NCBI RefSeq assembly: GCF_000003815.2
Contig: NC_049985.1
Location: 11,241,626 to 11,264,862, forward strand
Length of the DNA stretch: 23,237 nucleotides
Reading direction: 5' to 3'
Origin: Branchiostoma floridae
Lineage: Eukaryota; Chordata; Leptocardii; Amphioxiformes; Branchiostomatidae
The notes under the pieces are model-generated. The model saw only the letters and a program-made list of their open reading frames with translations. It had not been told where the DNA came from and did no database searches. Below, piece after piece: positions 1 through 10,239 of this stretch. Both the position numbers and the translations under genes were made by a program. How positions within the stretch are numbered: position 1 is the first letter of the stretch; every line of letters starts with the position of its first letter.

Positions 1-722
1 CTCCCCTAGCGTAGTATTTACTCTATTTGACCAATTTCTACAATTAGACCACGAAGCCTGGTAGAGGCTAGTATCGGATTGAAGAGCGGTAAGGACCTTG
101 GTCTGTGCCTTACGGATTATGGTCAGTCACACTTTACTGCTCTTCAATAAGTCTCATCAGCCATGGAAAAATTGTTTACACACACCTGTGCTGTTGAGAC
201 ATTATTGTCTACTCGGCACACACTTGAGGTATTTTGGTGTCTCCCAAATTCTGGCAGTTATGTGATCAAAGCTTGCGCCATTTCAGAAAATCTTACCATA
301 GATAATTCTTGCATTTTTTATTACAGCAGGTAGGAAATAAATGTATTATGGTTTGTAAAGTTTTTGTTTGTTAATTTGTTATGTAACATTATTGCATGTG
401 TTTGCAAGTTATGATGACACAACTGTAACATTATCACAGCACAACTTTGAAATATAGCTATATATATATTGTATCAATCTGTGACATGAATTAAAATTGG
501 TTTAAATTGATTATAAGCCATCACAATCATAATACTCGTAAACTAATGTTAGTTACCTCCGTTGTCATGGAATCCTCATTCCAAGGAATTCCAGTAACAT
601 ACAATGGTTCTATCTATGATACTTCATTACTTGAGCCTGGATGCCATTATCTCTTTGACACTTTAAAGGTCTGAAGTGTAGTAAAATGTGTTTATCAATC
701 ATTTGTGTCTTAAACTTTATAG
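1..722. other. Upstream flank or intron of the ACSF2-like gene; no gene seen
   Basis: AT-rich sequence with no convincing open frame. It ends in a splice acceptor (AG at 721-722), so at least its 3' part is an intron of the ACSF2-like gene. A short TA run lies near 455-470 and an AATAAA hexamer at 336-341, with no gene to assign it to. No exon encoding a mitochondrial targeting peptide could be identified here. Confidence 0.5.
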
Positions 723-3700
723 ACAACATGGAGTAGACCTGAAGCCAGAGGGAGTCCATCTGACCCACAGTTACTACCACAACCTGACCACCACCCCTCT
801 CCAGGGCATCACCATTGGTCAGAAACTACAGCAGACTGTCCAGAAGTTTCCTGACAGGGAGATGCTGGTCTTCAAGAGGGGAAACATTCGCAGAACTTAC
901 GAACAATTCTTTGAAGAGGTTAATATTATTTGTTTCCAGGTTTTCAGACCAAATTCAGTGTAATTTGAAACATAATCATAAAGAGTTAGATACGTAAAGT
1001 CTTGCCACACTGTATTATTTTGAAGGCTGTCTACAGGACCCATCCCTCTGCCCCAGGACAGAAATTTGCTGTTTCAGACAGAAAAAAGATTAGTTTACCC
1101 CATCTGTACTCAAAATCTAAACTTCATGACATGAAATTGTTTTCATGAGACACGTGTAAGAAGGAAAATCAACAACATCAGCTCCCAAAAAATTAGTGGG
1201 GAAGAAAAAGATTTAGAGCTGGAGACAGCCCTGTTCATGAGATAATTAAACTTCTAAAGTTCTATTAACTTTCTAAGATGGCTCCTCCTTTATATTAGGA
1301 TACGGTAGTAAATGTTTCTGTTGTAACAGTGAGGTTCAAGTACCGCCTACCGTCCTTGCCAAGAAGCTCTGAGCTTTTGTGGCAACATCGGTAGCGGGCT
1401 TGATTTTGGGAGCTTGGCTGCCCGGGTTCGGTGCGATAGGTTGCGGGTTCGAATCCCGGGAGCGAGCTTGGGGTAAAAACTGTTCTACTCGCCTCTAGTG
1501 TTTCACTGTCTACATGTATGTGTGTTTAACTTCTGTCATAATGACCATGCATTGTTGATGTTATCCCCAGTGTGACAGGCTTGCTGCTGGTTTTGTTGCC
1601 CTGGGTCTGAAGAAGGGAGACAGAGTGGGGATGTGGGGACCCAACACTCTGGAGTGGGTGCTGACACAGTTTGCAACAGCCAGGGCTGGCCTGATCTTGG
1701 TAAGTGGTACAAAGAATTGTATGTTCATGCCTTAAACTTTATTCTCATTGATATATAATCCTGCCCCATTTTAATGTTTGTATTTCACAGTTGCCAAAAC
1801 ATTTTCTCCAGATAAATTATTCTCATACATCTTACAGTGACAGCCATAATTTCACTCATCTGTCATCATCTCCAATGGAAAATGTCTTCTTACTGGTGCT
1901 TGTATTGAATGGTGTTACATGTACTTGTTTGTTAGATACTAGTGAATATGAATGCTATGTACAGTAATGTTGACAATGTGTAAAAAGCAAGGTATTATTT
2001 GTAAAGTAAAATAAACTTTAAGGTTTCTATTTCTAATCATTGGAACTACCTAAGAGAGGCCATTTACAGATTATACAATGATGTTTTATGCATACTGAAT
2101 ACAAGCAGCAGAGCAGAAATAGTTACTCAAGTTTACTCCTTTGTGCTTTCTGTCTTTTTTCTGAAGGTCAACATCAATCCAGCCTACCAAGTCCATGAAC
2201 TAGAGTATGCTCTGAGAAAGGTAGGAAAAACAAGAGCTTAAAGCCATTTGTGATTATTTTTAAAAAGTTCAAAGGATATAAGAGATCTCTGTGTATAAGT
2301 GATTGACAGAATTTATAAAATTCTACAATCTGCATCTTGCTTGCTTCCATTTATAGCAATATGGTCAGAAATATGATAATAAGTTCCTTCATTTCAAACT
2401 TAACCTTGCTTTCCACTGCATACACATGAATGAACTTTCTCTTGTCTCCAATTCCAATAACTTCAATACCTCTCTTCTGTTACAATACAATGTCACAATG
2501 TCATTCTTCCTTTGTTTTGCTATGGTGGACTCTTCCAGGTTTAACCAACTACATGTAGCATAAGTGCTGTGAGATCATGTTGAAGCCTTTATTAATAATT
2601 TTCTATATTATTTTGTCTTTCATATGTATTGACATCTACTGATGTTTGATAACCATTATGATACTCTTTTAAAAGCTGTCTTCTTTCCTCTGTGTGCCTC
2701 TTTTCTCCCATACAGATGAAAAAGTTAAGCTCAGACATAGAACAAGGTGAATAGTAGATGTCTACGTGCAGTTGCTGTTGTGAATACGTCTTCTGTTTGG
2801 CTGTGTCAAATTCTACATTGTGTTCGATTGTATTAGTCCTTTGTGGCATAGTACTAGTTATTGAGTCATTCTTTTGATCTTTTGATTCATAAAGAATGTG
2901 CATTTGTATGAGTTCACAAATGGTTTTAACATTTTGTTATATATGTGGGTGGTGTGTGTATGCTCTTCTTGGCTGTTGTTTCTGTCAAAGCCTGTTAGAA
3001 ACTACTATGACATCAAAATTGTACAATGACGTACGGAGAACATTTCCAAGTTCAAAATTCAGTAATTAATAAGCATGAATTCTCATATGCTGTAAGGAAG
3101 TTTAACTTTTATTGCAAAAGTATGATACTTGTTGTCTCACATATCACTGCGTGTATTGATGGTGTTCAGGTTGGTTGCCGTGCCATAGTGTCAGCCACCG
3201 CCTTCAAGACTCAGGACTACTACAAGATGCTTCACCAGATCTGTCCTGAGCTGGAGAGCTGCAACCCTGGGGAGCTGAAAACTAGAAAGTACTGTCTTAT
3301 CATTGCTTTTAGAGATCATACACAATTTGCATTATATTTTGTAGTTGAAGATTATGTCATCAAATTCATTGCTGTGCCATGTGAAATTACCAAAGATAAT
3401 AATTTCTTACCATGATGTTTTTATATTTTATTTTCACAGATTATACTAAATGCACTTACGATGGATAATGGTGCCATGTACATGTAAATGTAGTCAACTT
3501 GGTGCAAACATATACTGTAGTAAAGAATATTCATGCAAAAGTTTAAAGTATTTGATTGCTCAATCATAATCTATATATTCTAGGAGTTCTAACCTGTGTG
3601 ATTTTTTTCCTACACGTTATGTACAAACTAAAGAATGATATGAATTCACCATTTCTGGCCATGCGTTCCCAGTTTGCCCATGTTGGAAACAGTCATCATG

Positions 3701-6700
3701 CTGGGTGAGGAGAAGTTTCCAGGAACCTACTCCTTCCCGGAAGTGCTGGACATGGGGGACCACGCCCACATGAGGACTGTCCTGGAGATGCAGGACAAGC
3801 TGCAGTTTGATGATCCAATCAACATCCAGTTTACATCTGTGAGTACTCTACTGATCTAAACTTGCGATGTAAACTGTATCTCTGTTGTATACTTTCTCTG
3901 ACCCTTCCTTCTCCCTCATGACCTCAAACAAAGGTTCAAACAAACAAAAAAAATGTTTACTCTAGACAGTGACCTTGACTGTTTGTACCATTGAAATTGG
4001 ATTGTGATAACTTGAGTTGATTGTATTACGGGTGACTTTGTAGTCAAGCACTATCTTTGTATGCATAGTATATTACTCGTAATTGCACTCACACTTCCAG
4101 CTTGAGTGCAGCGGCATATTGCTGCTCTGCAGAGTTCAGGTCTGCCCTTACAACTGAAGATTCACCTTCCTGAGGTGTTCCTATATGTCTATATTATTTC
4201 TATAGCAATGTTTTGGTGCATGGATGCACATCAACTGCTTTTTATCAGAAAAGGAGGTTGTGATATGAGGGCCCAAAGAGGAAGTTTTAGACATCTGGCA
4301 TGTGTTGTGATTGAACTGTGTTCCAAGCAATCACAATTTCTCTTCTCCCAGGGAACAACAGGGAACCCCAAGGGAGCCACCTTAACTCACCACAACATTT
4401 TGAACAACCAGTGGTTCATCGGACATCGACTGGGATTCCATGAGAAGGTTTGGTCTGTTTTGTATCATGACAGAAAATCATAATGTCAGGGAAATCTAAA
4501 AATGCCAGCTATGGATCTCCAAAAACAAGGACAACAAGAAAACAAAATGGTAGACTATTTTTCTACAAGTTTGCAAACTCTTTCTTTGACAGATTTATTT
4601 TTCTGTTAAGAAACAAGCATTCAAGTAAACACTGTGACGATACTTCTATCACTTAATTTCAGCACCATAAGATCTGCATGCCTGTGCCACTGTACCACTG
4701 TTTTGGCATGGTGGGCGGTGCCCTGGCAGCGGGGGTGTTTGGGACCACCGTAGTCACTCCTGCCCCAAGCTTTGAACCAGAACCTTGTCTACAAGCCATT
4801 CAGGAAGAAAGGCAATTATTCCAACTTTTCTGTACATACTTGTTGATAGTTTGAATGGGAATATTTTGCAATTTTCTTTCATGTTTTAAGTTGGAGTCTT
4901 TTTTATGTATTTTTCAAGTAGATTTGTGCTCATAGTCTTGATCTTAGTTTGTATTTTAATCGACATTTATTCGTTTTATGTTTCCTTTCCCATGTTTTAC
5001 ATTTAGTTGCACAGCTATATATGGGACCCCCACTATGTTCATCGACATCCTTCATCATTCCAATTTTGACAATTACGATTTGACAAGTCTTAACACTGGT
5101 AAGAATTTTATACATTTCAGTTTTGGTGAAAGGCTACTTTGTTGAAACAATGTTTATTGTCAACCTTTGTTGTCTAGTTTTCTTTTTGCTTTGTTAACTC
5201 TTTCTCTAAGTATAATGTATTGAAAGGAGGAAAACTCAATGCATGTAAACTGTAGGTTTAGTAGTACACTGTAGTACCAATGGCCTTTTTTGACCAGCCT
5301 TCTTTGATTATATGACACAGTGTAAATCTTTGAACTAACATAGAAACCTCACCACTGCAAATTCATGGCACTGTGTATACTAGTATGTGTTTCCATTGTA
5401 TTAGAACTGTACTGCAGAATTGTTTCAAGCACGAATTTAAGCCTCCTTTACCCTGGTACTGCAAAATTAAAACACTGCAAAAGTAATTGCATTTACAGTG
5501 CTACAAATGATATAGCCCCTTTTGGCCAAGAATATGCAAGAACGATCCTTCAATATTCTGTATTTTTAACAGGAATTATGGCCGGGTCACCCTGTCCTAT
5601 TGAGATTATGAAACAGGTGGTTTCCAAAATGCACTGTCCTGAAGTGTGTGTAAGTACATGTATGTCCTTTTTACTCTGATTCATTTTCAAAACACAAAAC
5701 CTAATTTTTTAAAGTTTTAGCAAGTTGGTTTAGAGTTTCAGTACACTTGATCGATTGATTCATTGATTTGTTAATTTATTGATTGAGTTGTGTAAATCAA
5801 CATTTGTGTGTTTTCAGATTGCCTATGGCACAACAGAAAACAGCCCAGTGACCTTCATGGGATACATGGCAGACAGTTTGGAGAGGAAAGTGGGGACCAT
5901 AGGACAGCCGTTTCCTCATGTGGAGGTGAGATGATATTTTTACTGGGAGGAATTCACTGATAGAATGGCATGAGTATCTCTATACACAATTATTCCATGC
6001 CATCTCGTTGTTAAGTCTACAATTGTCTAATGTTCTTTTTTTTTGTATACTGTGCATATATGTGTATTTTCCACCTTGTAAACAAAGTACAGTTCAGTGC
6101 ATCTTTCTATAAATTTTTGGGAAACCAAATTGGAATGTTTGTTGAAACGGTTCAGTAGATGGCCTTTCAGCACCATGAAAAGTGCTGATGCTGCCGCTGT
6201 TAGATTGTGTTGGATTGTACAGAAAGGAATGGACCACATAGGATGATGGGGGTGATGAGCATCCCTAAAATGACTCAATCACTGCACAGCTTTATATACT
6301 GTGAGAGTCAAATTTGTGTTTTGTCAGCTGTGGTTTACATCTTCTGTAAAATGTCTAGAAACTTTCGGTTCATTTGTGGTTAACTAGTTCAGATGAATAA
6401 ATGAAGATCAGCAAATTTCCCAGACCATCATTGTTTCTTGTTGTTCGCTGTGTTGTGTAGGTTAAGATAGTGGATACGGATGGGCGTGTGACACCTGTGA
6501 ACACCCCAGGAGAGCTGTGCACACGTGGCCCTGGCACCATGCTGGGGTACTGGGACGACCCCGAAAAGACTGCAGAGGTCATCGGATCAGACAGGTGGTA
6601 CATGACCGGGTAGGTCACATACCTCACTTTTTGACATGTTTATTGTTGCCTCCCTGTACCAATCTTTGTTTTCAGTGTCATGATGTTTGTGTTCTGACAT

Positions 6701-8863
6701 GTTTTTAGTTATTTGAATACAGTCTGTAGAGTGTCAACAGCTGAGTGGAAAGATACAATGTAGTAGAGGTAGAAGTTACTAGAACTCGTAGTTTTGTTAG
6801 AGATCTGAGATTGCAGATCATGAAGAGGCTACTAAATCATTGGAGGTGTTGTTTTTGGTATGTCTGTGGTTTTGCAGTTTTATATTTTGCATATGCTTGT
6901 CACATTCAATATCGAGTGACAGGAAGTGAGCAATGGACATATAATGGACATATAATGTTTATCAAAACCTTGTTTGCATCATTAGAGAACTACACAAATT
7001 TCTTCCACTGTGCCTAGGCTTGACTAGGTATGTTCCTCAGATAGGATGTTAAAAGGAGGCCCGCCCAGTAACAATAACAACATTGATACTGTATTTCCAG
7101 AGACATCGCTGTTTTGGATGAGGAGGGTTATGGACAGATAGTGGGGAGAATCAAGGACATGATCATCCGCGGAGGAGAGAACATCTACCCTCGGGAGATC
7201 GAGGAGTTCCTCTACACACATCCCAAGATTGAGGATGTACAGGTCAGTTGTATGGTTACTAGTATAGCTAGGCAACTGTTACTGAATGTGCAAAAGAGGC
7301 TACAGATGTGTCCTATTTGGCAGAGACTGCCATTTTCATACAGGACTGTTTATTCATAGTCAAAGCTGTAAGGCTGATATCAATTAGGATTCTACCATTG
7401 TCAATATTGACCAAAGGGGCTATAGGGGAGGAACACAATGACGTTGCTAAAAGCAAATTGAGGTCATTCTTGTCAAGAAAGTTAAAGATGTGTTACACAT
7501 TTCAGTTGTCTTGTTACAATTGAAATGTTTTTCATAATATCGGTAGGTCTTTATCCATGGTCGGTTAAGTCACAGTGATGGAAATTCTGCAACAAATAAA
7601 TTGTACGTATAACGTTACATGTTCAGAGAATGTGACTATGGGGAATATCATTAAAAGTTCTTACATAATTCTCATCACATCATCTTCAGATAACATATTG
7701 GGTATGTTCACCTGATACAGGTAATTGGAGTTCCTGATGAGAGGATGGGGGAGGAAGTTTGTGCCTGGATCAAATTGAGGGAAGGAGAAAACATGGAGGA
7801 GGAGGAGATCAGGGCCTTCTGCAAGGGAGAGGTAGAGACAATCTTTCTATACCCTCATGTTTATAGCAATTGTTATGACCTGCAGTTTGTTAGGGTAGGT
7901 TCTCACAAGTGTGGGTATACGAGTTCCACATTTTTTGGGTTTAGGTAAAGTTTGTGAGGAAGAACTGTTGTATTCCACTGTGAATTTTACTATCATATGG
8001 TGTTACTTGAACAATGTATGCACTTATGTGAACCCAGTGCAAGGAATGCTTTTCTTTTTTATTCTGGTCTTATTTTTTCATTTATTTCATCATTTCATTA
8101 TAATTTTCTTTAATTATTCTAATGTTTGTCATAGACTGTTTTTATTATCTTTATCTTATTTTTTAACCATTTTTTTTAGTTTCTACATCTTTTACAGGAA
8201 GAAAGGAAGACTTGTTCCATATCAGGTTTTAACCCTTTATAATCAGACAACAGACTTTTAGATAGATACAGTTACTTATTACAGCTATATTTTATTTCCA
8301 TCAAAATTTCAGATGGTAGAGGAGGTAGGTTTAAGATACTTTGTGAAAATTATGAGACATGTCAAAACACCCTATACTGCTTAAGCCCTTTCTTCTTTAA
8401 CGAATATCTCAATAATAAAATCTAAAAATGTTTTCAATTTTCTTCCTTTAGATTTCCCATTTCAAGATTCCGAGGTACATCAGATTTGTGTCGGAATTTC
8501 CGCTGACAGTAACTGGAAAGGTAAATGGTTTTATACATGTCTATTGTGTAGATGTAAGCACCAATGACAGGGTGGCATTATATGTGTGTATTTCAGCATA
8601 ATTGATATTGATTAGAATTACCTTTAATTCTCCACTGAATGCTTGTAATGGTTGCATCTGTTGTTGATACTAGTATTAGGGATAACTTATAGTAAACCAG
8701 TATGCTGTATTAGTGCTGTATAGATACAGTTTTGGTTGCCATTTTTGAGACACTGTTCCTTTTTTTTTTAATAAAACCGATCATATCTGCTTTTATATAG
8801 GTCATGAAGTTCAAGATGAGAGAACAGATGACCAAGGACCTGGATCTGCACATGTGGGGGTGA
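723..8863 (+). CDS. ACSF2: Medium-chain acyl-CoA synthetase, ACSF2 type, mitochondrial (5'-partial, 15 exons)
   Basis: ATP-dependent ligation of fatty acids to CoA through an acyl-adenylate; vertebrate ACSF2 is mitochondrial. Exons: 723-918, 1571-1699, 2167-2220, 3170-3288, 3673-3838, 4352-4447, 4663-4811, 5007-5098, 5573-5649, 5818-5925, 6461-6609, 7101-7242, 7721-7831, 8452-8520, 8801-8863. All phases agree and the joined frame has no internal stop. The 572 residues present compare with about 615 in human ACSF2, so roughly 40 N-terminal residues, including the targeting peptide, lie in an upstream exon. ANL-superfamily motifs are intact: the ATP-binding loop [10 protein letters not shown] (about 220-229), YGTTENSP (362-369), TGD (444-446), [18 protein letters not shown] (460-477), and the C-terminal PLTVTGK whose Lys (552) is the expected catalytic lysine. 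Intron 7 uses a GC donor. Family assignment rests on close end-to-end resemblance to ACSF2. The start at 723 is an acceptor, not an initiation codon. Confidence 0.93.
1365..1470 (+). repeat. tRNA-like SINE fragment in ACSF2 intron 1
   Basis: A perfect RNA polymerase III B box (GGTTCGAATCC, 1446-1456) sits in a T-arm-like context. An A-box-like TAGCGGGCTTG begins at 1392, 54 bases upstream, which is a tRNA-like spacing. The flanking GCTC (1365) and GAGC (1467) can pair, but no full acceptor stem or anticodon arm forms, so this is not a working tRNA. A tRNA-derived SINE head or a tRNA pseudogene is the best reading. Its 3' boundary is not visible. Confidence 0.5.
4812..5006 (+). other. Probable GC-AG intron (ACSF2 intron 7)
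   Basis: Exon 7 reads in frame to GAA GAA AG at 4811 and is followed by GCAATT, one base from the GC-donor consensus GCAAGT. The acceptor is TTTAG at 5002-5006. Joining gives [14 protein letters not shown], matching the expected ACSF2 spacing before YGTPT. The later AG at 5013-5014 would shorten the protein here and fits poorly. Confidence 0.65.
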
Positions 8864-10085
8864 TCCCTTGTAATGGATGAAAATGACAGAAACAAAAGTG
8901 CAAGAAATGTTACAACTTCCGGTCTACAACTTCACAACAGTTTTTACAACTTCTGGCTTGGTTACTGTGGCAGCAGTTGCTATGGCAGCATCACCCTTGT
9001 CTCCAACCTTTGCCAACAGTTCCCTAAGCCTGGCAACTTTGGTCTTCTCAGTCTCATACTGAACCTTCAACACCTAATGTTGCGGCAGATGACAGTCAGC
9101 TTCTTAAGTAAAATATTGCTGATAAAACTACATCTTAGCAATCTATGTGCAAGCATGTCTAATCCTCATGTGATGGAGCCAAATTTTCATCATCCCCATG
9201 TAGTTATACCATTGCATGGCACTTCATTATATTGTAAGCATGGTTTAGATTTCACTATTGACTGAACAGAGTTGCCTTACGAAATATCCAGATAAAGCTT
9301 CATCAAATTCCTGTGGGTCCTGCCAGAAACAGAGGCTTCAGAGTGCTTGAATGTTCAGGAAATAAGAAGGAAAATCAGGCAATATACTCTTATGAAAATA
9401 GTGATAAGTAGATGAAATAGAAGATTTCTACAGTTTTTTACATCATGTATAATGGAGTCTGTTTTATAATCCTATCATACTGATCATGAACACTGAATCT
9501 CTTCTGGAAATATTAAGTAGAGAAAGTTGCTAGCTGTGTTTTACCGGTAGTTTTCATGATTATGTAGAAGGACAATGTACCTTTTTATATCATGGCTCTT
9601 TAAAACTAACTAATACAACTGTATAACTGTTTGACCACTATTCACAAAGAATTGTGTAATGTTAGGCACATAATATATGATTGAGTGGCCCCTTGCTGTT
9701 AATGGGGGGGGGTGCTATGTACCAAAAGATTCATTGCTATGATTAATTTCATTGTTATTGTGATTTATTTGATTAAATGAATGGTGTGGTTTTAAAAAAT
9801 GATGAAATATTAACTATAAATTTTTATCAAAATGTCAAATATTGTTACTTATGTTTTTTTCATTAGTCTAAGATGGCAATGGTGAATTTAAGATATACTA
9901 ATACAGTAACTATACTTATTTCGCCTTTCTTTGTTCATAGATGAAATCTAAAGTAAATCAACTTATTTCTCAACAATTTGAATTATCTTATAGTGTGTTA
10001 TATTCCTATTGCCATTGCTACATTTAGCAGCATAACTTGTCTATTATCGGTTCACTTTGGACTCAAAAAGCCATGTTTACAATGA
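8864..10085 (+). other. 3'UTR and downstream flank of ACSF2
   Basis: AT-rich sequence after the stop at 8863. No AATAAA was found near the stop; the clearest polyadenylation candidate is ATTAAA at 9772-9777, which would give a 3'UTR of about 0.9 kb. Open frames at 8873-9265 and 8877-9062 overlap each other, lack recognisable domains and start within ten bases of the stop, so they are treated as noise. A run of G lies near 9704-9713. Confidence 0.45.
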
Positions 10086-10239
10086 GCTGTGATTGGTTAA
10101 TCCCTAAAAATGTCGACTTGACTTACCGGTTCTTCCGGTGACCCACCTCAGCTGAGATTGTCTGTCGCACCGTGAAGACATCGGGTCACCTGTTAAATAC
10201 CAATCACAGCACTGTGGGAGTCGTGTTATCAAAGAAATC
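10081..10239 (+). promoter_or_regulatory. Promoter-like block upstream of the Fuseless-family gene
   Basis: It sits directly before the proposed start codon at 10240. Two CCAAT boxes in opposite orientation lie within a perfect 12-bp inverted repeat (GCTGTGATTGGT 10086-10097 and ACCAATCACAGC 10199-10210). Between them are an ETS-like CTTCCGGT (10131-10138), GGTGACCC (10137-10144) with its complement GGGTCACC (10183-10190), and the palindrome CTCAGCTGAG containing an E-box. No TATA box is apparent. The promoter role is inferred from position and motif content. Confidence 0.5.

Noticed and set aside
336-341. AATAAA as the poly(A) signal of an upstream gene
   Set aside because: No coding sequence precedes it in the window, and the hexamer is common in AT-rich DNA.
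1385-1470. Functional tRNA gene
   Set aside because: Only the B box is intact; acceptor and anticodon stems do not form.
6934-6955. Tandem 11-bp duplication TGGACATATAA in ACSF2 intron 11
   Set aside because: Two copies only; ordinary local slippage.
8873-9265. 130-codon open frame directly after the ACSF2 stop
   Set aside because: It overlaps another open frame in a different phase, has no recognisable domain and lies in the expected 3'UTR.
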